DNA from: Micromonospora rhizosphaerae
GTDB lineage: Bacteria; Actinomycetota; Actinomycetes; Mycobacteriales; Micromonosporaceae
Reading direction: 5' to 3'
Length of the DNA stretch: 64,000 bases
NCBI RefSeq assembly: GCF_900091465.1
Contig: NZ_FMHV01000002.1
Span: 5,766,001 to 5,830,000 of the forward strand
Positions 27,181 to 34,922 of the stretch are shown in pieces. Under the pieces are notes generated by a model. It had not been told where the DNA came from and did no database searches. It worked only from the letters and a program-made list of their open reading frames with translations. The translations under genes were made by a program, and so were the position numbers. Position 1 is the stretch's first letter, and every line of letters begins with the position of its first letter.

Positions 27181-28635
27181 TCACTCCGGATCCTTTCGCT
27201 GTGCCACATCATCTACCTGACCAGCGCCGACGGCGCCTGAACCTTCGCCGGAGGAAACGACCGGGCCGATTTCAAGTAGAAGTTGATCGTGGGGAGGGGC
27301 GACGACCGGGATGATGGTGCGGTAGCGGCCCGCTGCGGGCATGACAAACGCACCCGATGGCGCGGGGGCGAGGAGCTTCATCTCGAACAGGAAGCGCCGC
27401 GCGGCGGCGAGCATGCCGCTCGGGTCGGCGGCCCAGGTGTCGGTGAAGGAGGCGGCGCCGAAACGGATGTACAGGTCGTGCATCAGTTCAGTCAACCGGG
27501 CGTCGTTGATGACCGGCAATGCGGCGCCGGCCTCGACCACGGCCCAGCCGGGACCCGAGTCGACGAGTCCGGCTTCCTCCTGGCCGGTGGGCGTGCCGGG
27601 TTGCTGGGTGCCAGGCATGCCCTCGTCGACTCGGGAGATCAGCTCCGCTTGGAGCTCGACGGCCGGGGGCGTCGCGAGCCTGATGGCGGTTGCCTCGGAC
27701 TCGGTACGCGTGAGGTCATCGGCGATGGCCCCGAGCAGCAGCGCCGCAGCGCGCGCGACCGCGTTGGGCGCCGGGAACGGTGCGTCGCTGAAGGTTCCCG
27801 TGGGGTCGATCAGGGCTATCCCCTCGGCGCGCCGTTCCACAACGGCGCCGGTCAGTCGGCTCAGGTCCTCGGCCAGCTGGGGATCGCGCAGCGCGGCCGC
27901 GGCGTCTTCGTCGACCTCGTCGAAGTAGGTGACGGGGTACTCGATTACCTCGCGGCGGGCCCGCTGCCCGGCGACGCGTCGGGCGTCGCGGCCCAGCCCC
28001 TTGGCGGGTGTCAGCAGGGCGCCGGCGGAGGGCAGGTCACGCAGGGAGCGAGTTGGACGGAACACCGCGTTGCACAGATCGTGGTCGACGTCGTAGAGGG
28101 CGTCACCTGTCTCCGGATCGCGTAGCCACGCGTTGGCGGAGCCGTCCGAGCAGCGGAGTGCGCCGACCTGCTCCAGGAAGCCGAGCGCGTCGGCGAGGGC
28201 CTGCTTGTGCTCGCTGATGGTGGGGTCGAAGCGGAGTCCGTCGACGGCGTTGGCCTGGGGTGCCAGGATGCGGGCGATGACGGCGAGCGAGATCTCGGTG
28301 TACGAGCGGCGCAGTCCCGCAAGGACCAGGCAAAGGTAGGCGTACCGACGGCGGTCGAAGGGCCGGCGTGCACGGCTGCGGAACTGCACAACCGGGGTAA
28401 GCCGATCGAAGCAGCGGATAAGCCGGGCGTAGGAGGTGCGGACGTCTAGGCGGTAGCCGAACAGGACACGGAGGTCCCCGGCAAGTGGGTCCTCCCAGCG
28501 GTGGACCAGCTCCAGCATCCCGGGCCGGGGATAGACATCGGTGATGAGGGTGTGCCGCAGGACGAGCCTGGCGGCGCGCTGGTAGGAGGGCAGGTCTGTG
28601 GCGGAGATGCCAGCAGCGACCTGGTAGGGACTCAC
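27181..28635 (-). CDS. jetB: Wadjet type II JetB (DUF2398)
   Basis: A 484-residue protein of the TIGR02678/DUF2398 family. Typical pieces are the N-terminal helical region LPSYQRAARLVLRHTLITDV, RRPFDRRRYAYLCLVLAGL, the central VIEYPVTYFDEVDEDAA, and a C-terminal winged-helix region (FLFEMKLLAPAPSGAFVM then GRYRTI). By analogy with MukE it bridges the kleisin (JetA) and the SMC-like ATPase (JetC). The GTG start at 28635 overlaps the jetA stop as GTGA; its own stop overlaps the jetC GTG the same way. The very long frame upstream (to 29205) is antisense-type noise. Intact. Confidence 0.88.
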   Translation of the reverse strand: MSPYQVAAGISATDLPSYQRAARLVLRHTLITDVYPRPGMLELVHRWEDPLAGDLRVLFGYRLDVRTSYARLIRCFDRLTPVVQFRSRARRPFDRRRYAYLCLVLAGLRRSYTEISLAVIARILAPQANAVDGLRFDPTISEHKQALADALGFLEQVGALRCSDGSANAWLRDPETGDALYDVDHDLCNAVFRPTRSLRDLPSAGALLTPAKGLGRDARRVAGQRARREVIEYPVTYFDEVDEDAAAALRDPQLAEDLSRLTGAVVERRAEGIALIDPTGTFSDAPFPAPNAVARAAALLLGAIADDLTRTESEATAIRLATPPAVELQAELISRVDEGMPGTQQPGTPTGQEEAGLVDSGPGWAVVEAGAALPVINDARLTELMHDLYIRFGAASFTDTWAADPSGMLAAARRFLFEMKLLAPAPSGAFVMPAAGRYRTIIPVVAPPHDQLLLEIGPVVSSGEGSGAVGAGQVDDVAQRKDPE

Positions 28636-30242
28636 TGATCGTTCCCTTTCCGCCGTGGCCGCACACGGGTGGCTGGTTCCACTGCCACCGCGATGGCGAC
28701 GCCTGGCAGGTGCAGGCGGCCGTGTGCGGTGCGCACCACGCTGCCGGCTGCGCTTGGGGTCAAGGTAATCCGCAGGGATGCGGTGCTGGCCCTCGCGGTG
28801 AGGAGCCGGCCGGACACGACGGTGCGGGTCTCCAACGCCAGCGTAAGCAGACGCAAGAGGACTGCCACCTCGTCTTGGTCTAGGGTCCGGCCGGTGGCGC
28901 CGCCGTCGGCGAGTGCCGCCTCGGCCGCTTCCGCGGCGGCCCGCGCTGCCAGTTGCCGGCTGCGCAGCATCGCTCTGGCGCCGTCTGCCCGTCGCAGCGG
29001 TGCCGGAGGGCCGGGGCTGGGGCGTTTTCCGTGTCGCAGCATGCTGACGCTTAGCGGTACGCCGGGCGCCTGCCACCAGGGCAGTCGGCTGGATATCAGT
29101 TCTGGGTCTGCGTGACCGCCGCTGAGGTGTCGGACCGCCCGCCAGTTGAATCCGGCGCTGATGATGGCGTGCGCGGCGTCGTCGTCCGGGGCCGCCATAA
29201 CCCACTGGGCAAGGTGGCGCAGCTGTGTCTGCCTGCTCACCCCGCTTCGGCGACCTTCCAACACCTGCCGTAGAAGCCCCACGACGCCACCGATCGCCGA
29301 CACAGTGGCGGTCTGCAGTTGGTCAGCGTCGCTCGTGCGCGCGACGCTGGGGCAGAACCAGTCCCGTAGTCCTTGCCAGCGGCGCCGCCAGTCATCGAGT
29401 CGTGCCTGCGGTGTGGCGAATACTCGCTCATCAGCCTCAGCCGCCCGCGTGAGCAGCACCTCGACCCCGCTGGCCTCCACCCGATGGACGGCTTCGGCCA
29501 GTCGCGGCGCGTACCGGGCCAAGTCCGAGGCGAAGTCGGCCATGTGGGCGAGCAGCGCGTCCTTGTAGCGCAGGAAGGTCTCCGGTGACGCGTCGGTGCC
29601 CCGCGCCAGGTCGTCCAACATTAGGTAGAAGCGGGCCGCCCGCCGGGTCATGTCGGCCAGGACAGCGTCCAGCCGGGACAGCTTGCGGTACACCTCCTCC
29701 CCGTCGCCCGTCAGGTTCGCCTCCGCCAACGCGCGGAAGTCGGCAAGAACGTCGGCGAAGACCAGCCGAGACAGGCTCACCTCGTCCGACCGGGTCGACA
29801 ACACGTCCTCCACGGCCGTGTAGGCGCGGTAGCCCAGCTCGGTGAACTGGTACGTCGTATGCCGCCGTCGGTACGCTGCCAGGCTGCCCGCACGCGAGGC
29901 GTCGTCGCTCGGCGCAAGCACCTTGTCCCCAACCAGCTCATCGAGCATGTATCGCAGGTTCATTTCTTGTGGCACGTCCGGATGGGCGGCAGCGAGCTCG
30001 ACGAGTGCTTCCGCGACATCATCAACGTGCAGCCGAGGTCGATGCGAGGCCCGGCGCTGCTCCACCGCGCGGAGCACCCACAGGAAGCCCTCGCCGCGCC
30101 GGGTGAAGTTGAAAAGCTTTAGGCGGTCGGCCAACGCGAAAGCGTCGAGCGTCAGACCTGCGGTCGTCGAGCCAACGCCCGAGTGCTGCGATCTGTAGTC
30201 GTCCTGTCCGCCGGTCGCCACCTGATCAGGCTGGTTCACCAC
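28632..30242 (-). CDS. jetA: Wadjet type II JetA (DUF2397, kleisin-like)
   Basis: A 536-residue TIGR02677/DUF2397 protein, the first gene of the operon. N-terminal winged-helix part (LFNFTRRGEGFLWVLRAVE, TYQFTELGYRAY), a helical middle (EVYRKLSRLDAVLADMTRRA, ARFYLMLDDLARGTD) and a C-terminal wHTH region. It is the kleisin-like subunit that closes the SMC-like ring. Start: tandem GTG codons at 30242 and 30239 have GAGGG four to seven bases upstream; an earlier in-frame GTG at 30353 has no ribosome binding site and abuts a palindrome. Ends with GTGA overlap into jetB. Intact. Confidence 0.87.
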   Translation of the reverse strand: MVNQPDQVATGGQDDYRSQHSGVGSTTAGLTLDAFALADRLKLFNFTRRGEGFLWVLRAVEQRRASHRPRLHVDDVAEALVELAAAHPDVPQEMNLRYMLDELVGDKVLAPSDDASRAGSLAAYRRRHTTYQFTELGYRAYTAVEDVLSTRSDEVSLSRLVFADVLADFRALAEANLTGDGEEVYRKLSRLDAVLADMTRRAARFYLMLDDLARGTDASPETFLRYKDALLAHMADFASDLARYAPRLAEAVHRVEASGVEVLLTRAAEADERVFATPQARLDDWRRRWQGLRDWFCPSVARTSDADQLQTATVSAIGGVVGLLRQVLEGRRSGVSRQTQLRHLAQWVMAAPDDDAAHAIISAGFNWRAVRHLSGGHADPELISSRLPWWQAPGVPLSVSMLRHGKRPSPGPPAPLRRADGARAMLRSRQLAARAAAEAAEAALADGGATGRTLDQDEVAVLLRLLTLALETRTVVSGRLLTARASTASLRITLTPSAAGSVVRTAHGRLHLPGVAIAVAVEPATRVRPRRKGNDQ

Positions 30243-30353
30243 ACCGCCCTCACTGCGGTGGACACTCGCCCCTTGTTCGGCCTCACGAGCCTCCCCATCC
30301 TTTGGCGTCGACCATCGACGATGGTTGCAGATAGGTGCGACAAAAACGGCCAC

Positions 30354-30369
30354 TCGTACTTATGTACGA
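30354..30369. promoter_or_regulatory. 16-bp palindrome upstream of the jet operon
   Basis: TCGTAC-TTAT-GTACGA is a perfect 6-bp dyad with a 4-base spacer, 112 bases ahead of the preferred jetA start, in locally AT-rich sequence where the promoter is expected. The size and spacing resemble the LexA-type SOS box, but the half site (TCGTAC) differs from consensus (TCGAAC) in one base on each side. Likely an operator; the regulator is unknown. Confidence 0.5.
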
Positions 30370-30449
30370 AGATTCGTAACGGCCGCCCCTTTACGAGCGG
30401 GATCGGCGTGCCGGCGATTGTGGATCGGCGCCGGAGCTGTACCTGTCGG

Positions 30450-33400
30450 TCAGTGCCAGCGCAGCTCGACGGCGACCGGGCGATGGACGCCTTGATCCGA
30501 CCACCCCAGCGTGACCCGCTGGCTCTGGGTACAGAAGGTGTCGACGAAGTCCTTGAGGAGTTCGCTGGAGCGAATGACCTCCAGGTCGCCGCTGATATGG
30601 GCGACGAGTTCCCGACTAGCTATCACGATCAACTTCGCCTTGGCTCGCGTGGCGAGGACGTTGAAGCGGTTGAGGTCGTGCAGGAACTCGGCCTCTTCGG
30701 CGACGGTGTCCGGGTCGCCGACGGCATAGCTGGCGATGATGATGGCGCGCTCCTGGCCTTGGAAGCGTTCGACGGTGTCGACCGCGTCGGAGATCCAGGA
30801 GTCCGTGTCGGGGTGGGCTCCGGGCGTGCCGAACAGGTCGCGCAGCCGCGCGACGATCCGGGAGCGCTGGGCGAGGTGCGGGGTTACCACGCCGACGCCG
30901 GACTTCCAGAACTGCTGTGCTCCGATCGGCGCCGGCGCCGCGTCGTCACCCGACCCGGCAAGGCTGTCGGCCTGGTGGGCCGAGTACCACCACACCAGTG
31001 CCGCCACGGTGTCGGCCTCGAACTGGTTCCACTGCCCGGACACGCCTTCGGGATAGGTCAGGCATACCACCGGCCGGTCGGGGTCCGCGATGTTGGTGAG
31101 CTCCGGGCTGTACGGCAGCCCTCGGGGCCAGCCTACGGGCGGGGTGGTGCCGCGGGAAAGGTCGGTGGTGCCGTACTGGAGACGAAGGCGGGGACGGTCC
31201 GCCGTCAGCGCTGGTGGGTAGCCAGCGCGGCGGGCGAGGGCGACGATCTCGGTGTTGGAGCGGTAGTTGATGATAAGTGGGCTGTCGGGCACGTCGTGCC
31301 AGTCGCGGAAGAAGTTGTAGATCGACCCGACGAGGGCTTCGAGGCCGGCGGGCGGACTGGCAGCGTGGATGGGCGGCAGTTGTTTCGGGTCGCCCGCGAC
31401 AACTACGGCCGCGTTGGGCGCAGCGCCGGCCAGGACGAGCAGGGCACTGGCGACGTCGAGCTGGCCGGCCTCGTCGATAACGATCACGTCGAAGAGCTGC
31501 CCTGCGACGCCTGCCGCTTCCTCGATGAGCCGGTACATCTGGTGTGTCGTTCCGGCGACGATCGTGGTGTCGGGTCCGGCCAGGCGCGTGGCGGTGGCCT
31601 GCAGCGCGGTGCGGTCGCTGCTGTCGATGTCTTTGTCCGGGTCTGTCAGCCAACTGGGGGCTGTCCGGCCTGCGCTGCGCAGTCGCCGTACGGCGACGTC
31701 GGGCCAGTGAGCCAGCGTAGGCACCAGCCCCTGCAGGACGTTGTCGACGGCGGTGTAGGTGCCGGCGGCGACGGCGATGCGTAGCGGCTGGCCGGCGGTT
31801 GCGCTGTCGTGGGCCAGGGCGGCGAGGATGGCGCGCACCGTGGCGGTCTTGCCGGTTCCCGGCGGGCCCCAGATCAGGGCGAGGCGGCGTGTGAGGGCCT
31901 GTTGCCACGCTGTCCACTGGCTGTCGTTGAGCTGGAAGCCCCTGGCCTCGAGTTCATCACGCAGCATGGTGGTCTCGCGCGGGATCGGCGCGTCGGCGGT
32001 TGCCCGGGCGCCCCACATGAAGTCCTCGACGGGGTGGACGTTGCCGCGGCGGGGGTTGCGGCTGATGCCGAGGGCGTTCTGGATGCGGGTGTCGCGGGTG
32101 GCCGTCGGCGGGTTGCCGATGGTGGCGACCGTGCGTTCGACCTTCTTGGTGAAGACGTCGATCGCGACGGGGTCCAGGACGAGATCACGGTCTAGCTGTA
32201 CGTGCCCACGCTCTGTCAGATCCTGTCGAAGCGGCGTGGCATCGCCGAAGTCGTTGAAGTCTACGACCACCAGCCGTCGATCGCGGTCGATGTCGACAAT
32301 GTTCACGCCGAGAACCTTCGTCATCGACAGGTTCAGAGCTGGCCAATTACCCGACCAGCGGGCGTCGAGAGCGCCGTCGCGTCGCGTGCGGATAACGGTG
32401 CCGAAGGTTTGCTCGAGGAGTCCGGTGGCCGCTTCTGGGGCGATGGCCCAGTCGAAATTGCCGGGCTTGGCTTTGACCTCCCGGCTACCGGGCGCGAGTT
32501 CGTAGACGGCTCGGTGCGCTTGTGCCGTGAGGCCCAACACGGCCAGCGCGGACGCTTCCTCGGTCCCGGTCAGGCGCCGTGTAAGTCGAGCGCTGGCGAA
32601 GGTCGCTTCGCGTTCGGCGATGGCAAGCGCGCGGGTGCGGCTGACGTCGAGCTGGTCGAGAGCGGCATTGAGCTTCGCATGCGCGAAGAGCAGCAAGCCG
32701 AGGTGACTGGTGCCGGCGAGGTCGGCCGGGCCATGGAGTTGTCGAATCTGCGGCGCCTTGCGCGATAGTCGACCTCGCAGGTCCCGGCTGAGGCGGTCGG
32801 TGATCGTGGCGAGGGCGTCGAGCTTGCTACTGACGGTCTGCTGCAGGTTGGCTTGGAGCTGGGTGGGCGTGGGGGCGTTCGGGCTCATGCGGCCGCGCCA
32901 GAGCTGGTGGGCGCGTTCGGGTGGGATTTGGTCGCTGAACGGGTCGTGCCAGAACCTCGGGATGTAGAACCGGGGATTGGGATGGCTGGGGTCGTGGTAG
33001 CGGCGAGCGGTCTCGATCAGCGTGTAGGTGTGGGGCAGGTCCAGCGTCAGAAGTCCCTTGATGGCATCCCGCACGACGCTGACGGCCGGGCTGGCTGCCA
33101 GGTGGGGCGCATCCATGATCACTTCGGGCGGGAAGAGCCAGGCGAGACGGTTCAAGGTGCGGTTGGCCATGATCTGGCCGAGATGGCGGCCGACAACCCG
33201 TGTGAGGTGGTCGAGCGTCACGCTGTCCCATACGTAGACCTGGACATCAGCCCGCGGATCGATGCCTTGGGCCTCGGTGAGGAGGGCGTGGATGTCGTCA
33301 AGGAGGGCGGCGAAGACGGGCCACTCGTCCTGGATCGTCTTGCCCGGCACGTAGTGGATGCGCCGACGAGCGACAGACCGTAGCTGGCCGCCGGAGTCGT

Positions 33401-34733
33401 GCCATGCCCAGCGGAGGCCAAAGGCCAGTGTGATGGCGCTGCCCGGGTCGAAGTCCGCGGTCACGTACAGGCGCAGTTTGGCGAAGCGGGGAATCGCCGC
33501 GGTGGTGGCGTCCCGCGACGCGAGGGGCGCGACGCGGGCTCCAGTGAGGGCGCGTGCTCGGGAGGCGACGACGGAGCGCTGCCCGCGAAGGCGGTGATGA
33601 GCGTCAAACGTGTCGTCGCTCTCTGGCAGTGCGGCGACGGCGGGTACGTCGTGGTGGCCGCGTTCGCGCAGCACGCGGGTCGCGCCTCGGGAGACGAACG
33701 GCAGGCGGGACAGGTCTTGGGTGCGCTCGGCGGTCGGCAAGCAATGCCGATCATCCCAGTCGCTGGGGCCGGCACCCGGGGTGTCGCTGAACTTCTGCCC
33801 GAGGTTTTCGCAGCCCTGGCATCCGGGCGTGACGGCCCACGGCAGGTCCGCGTAGGGCGTTGCCAGCACGCGCGGGAGGACGTCGTGCAGCAGCCGCGTG
33901 AGATCTGCGAGGAAGATCCTCAGCGGGGCGGTCTCCAGATCCTCGTGGAATGCCTGGTACAGAGCGACGCCGGTGGCACTGTCGTTGGTCGCCTTGCGTA
34001 GGGCACTGTCGGTCTCGCTGCCCGGCCACACCGCCGGGGCGCTGCTGACGACGTACTGCCGGTCCAGCCCGTGTTCCTGCAGCCATGCCGCGAGGGAAAG
34101 GGCGTAGTAGGCCAGCTCAGCGAAGTAGTGAGGGCCGGGTTCGCTGGTCAGCTTGACATCAACGATGCGCAGCTGGCAGCGGTTGTCACCGGTGGGAACC
34201 TCCTCCAGCTGCCCGAACGGCGTCACGTAGTGGGTGCTCGCGCCCGGGCCGTCGCATGCAATGACCTCGATCAGGTCCGGCCGTACGCGGGCGAACTCCA
34301 GCGTGCCGCCGACGCCGTGGGCGGTCAGCCCGTCAAGACCGTGAGCCGCATTGAACGTCGGCGTATCCGCATCGAACTCCGCCTCGATCAAAAAGCATCC
34401 CGCCGGGACGCCAGGGCGCAGCAGCGGCAGGAGCTCACACGGGACGAAGCGCAGACCGGGGCTGGCAGCGCCCACCGTGGGATTGCTCGCTCCGCCGAGC
34501 AGGCGTGGCCGACCGAACGCCTCGGCGAGCTCTTGAATCTTGCTATAGCCCCATTCGTTCCCGGCGTTGCGGATCTCGGCGAGCGCGGGCCGGATCTGCG
34601 GATGCGGCAGATCTAGCGCGGTTCGCTCGGCGCGGTGCTGGTTCGTGTCCGGGTGTAGCGAGAACCGGAGTTGCTTCTCGCATCCGGTACTGGCGAACTG
34701 GGTCACGCAGGTCTTGTCAAAGCGGGGCAACAA
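30450..34733 (-). CDS. Dna2-like fusion of RecB-type nuclease and superfamily 1 helicase
   Basis: A 1427-residue protein. The N-terminal 330 residues form a PD-(D/E)XK nuclease with the catalytic IVDVKL (Asp192, Lys194), the FAELAYYALSL helix, and Cys9/Cys18 plus Cys305, Cys308 and Cys331, a spacing like the iron-sulfur cluster of Cas4/AddB/Dna2. A long middle region follows. The helicase has Walker A WGPPGTGKTATVR (about residue 955), VIVIDEAGQ, GDPKQLPPI, IINYRSNTEI and VERFQGQERAII. Start: AGGAGG at 34737-34742 supports a TTG at 34733 or, better spaced, 34730. The partner is probably the methyltransferase 190 bases upstream on the same strand. Likely cleaves or unwinds foreign DNA. Confidence 0.88.
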   Translation of the reverse strand: MLPRFDKTCVTQFASTGCEKQLRFSLHPDTNQHRAERTALDLPHPQIRPALAEIRNAGNEWGYSKIQELAEAFGRPRLLGGASNPTVGAASPGLRFVPCELLPLLRPGVPAGCFLIEAEFDADTPTFNAAHGLDGLTAHGVGGTLEFARVRPDLIEVIACDGPGASTHYVTPFGQLEEVPTGDNRCQLRIVDVKLTSEPGPHYFAELAYYALSLAAWLQEHGLDRQYVVSSAPAVWPGSETDSALRKATNDSATGVALYQAFHEDLETAPLRIFLADLTRLLHDVLPRVLATPYADLPWAVTPGCQGCENLGQKFSDTPGAGPSDWDDRHCLPTAERTQDLSRLPFVSRGATRVLRERGHHDVPAVAALPESDDTFDAHHRLRGQRSVVASRARALTGARVAPLASRDATTAAIPRFAKLRLYVTADFDPGSAITLAFGLRWAWHDSGGQLRSVARRRIHYVPGKTIQDEWPVFAALLDDIHALLTEAQGIDPRADVQVYVWDSVTLDHLTRVVGRHLGQIMANRTLNRLAWLFPPEVIMDAPHLAASPAVSVVRDAIKGLLTLDLPHTYTLIETARRYHDPSHPNPRFYIPRFWHDPFSDQIPPERAHQLWRGRMSPNAPTPTQLQANLQQTVSSKLDALATITDRLSRDLRGRLSRKAPQIRQLHGPADLAGTSHLGLLLFAHAKLNAALDQLDVSRTRALAIAEREATFASARLTRRLTGTEEASALAVLGLTAQAHRAVYELAPGSREVKAKPGNFDWAIAPEAATGLLEQTFGTVIRTRRDGALDARWSGNWPALNLSMTKVLGVNIVDIDRDRRLVVVDFNDFGDATPLRQDLTERGHVQLDRDLVLDPVAIDVFTKKVERTVATIGNPPTATRDTRIQNALGISRNPRRGNVHPVEDFMWGARATADAPIPRETTMLRDELEARGFQLNDSQWTAWQQALTRRLALIWGPPGTGKTATVRAILAALAHDSATAGQPLRIAVAAGTYTAVDNVLQGLVPTLAHWPDVAVRRLRSAGRTAPSWLTDPDKDIDSSDRTALQATATRLAGPDTTIVAGTTHQMYRLIEEAAGVAGQLFDVIVIDEAGQLDVASALLVLAGAAPNAAVVVAGDPKQLPPIHAASPPAGLEALVGSIYNFFRDWHDVPDSPLIINYRSNTEIVALARRAGYPPALTADRPRLRLQYGTTDLSRGTTPPVGWPRGLPYSPELTNIADPDRPVVCLTYPEGVSGQWNQFEADTVAALVWWYSAHQADSLAGSGDDAAPAPIGAQQFWKSGVGVVTPHLAQRSRIVARLRDLFGTPGAHPDTDSWISDAVDTVERFQGQERAIIIASYAVGDPDTVAEEAEFLHDLNRFNVLATRAKAKLIVIASRELVAHISGDLEVIRSSELLKDFVDTFCTQSQRVTLGWSDQGVHRPVAVELRWH

Positions 34734-34922
34734 GAACCTCCTGACCGGGATGTGGCGGATAAGGCCAGGAAAAGGTTACGGGTCACCACGGACCGAAGTC
34801 ACGCCTTCATCCGTTAAGAGGATTGCGAGTCGCCACTTTAGTCCGGATTCTTCCGATACGCCTGGTCACGGCGGATCGCAATTACCCTATTTTCTCGATG
34901 TTGTTACCATTCGCCCCATTCA

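Larger units (their letters stand above)
21939..27184 (-). pseudogene. jetC: Wadjet type II JetC (SMC/MukB-like ATPase), split by an IS5-family insertion
   Basis: Two parts, 27184-26376 and 25479-21939, flank the IS. Part one has Walker A GANGSGKT (residues 47-54) and ends FLADYLT; part two starts YLRVHTRARL, contains long coiled-coil arms (residues roughly 270-1150), the signature SGGEKSASIHLPLFA and Walker B LIALDEAFAGIDD. Removing the 893-bp element plus one 3-bp duplicate gives 4350 bases, a continuous 1449-residue frame typical of TIGR02680. Starts with GTG overlapping the jetB stop (GTGA). As it stands, translation stops right after residue 270, so no complete ATPase can form. Part two alone stays open upstream into the element, to 26255, but lacks Walker A. 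Confidence 0.92.

Noticed and set aside
26372..27184. JetC N-terminal part as a separate short ATPase gene
   Set aside because: Its stop codon is created by the IS end; it has Walker A but no Walker B.
30354..30369. Calling the palindrome a definite LexA site
   Set aside because: Each half site differs from consensus; kept only as an operator candidate.
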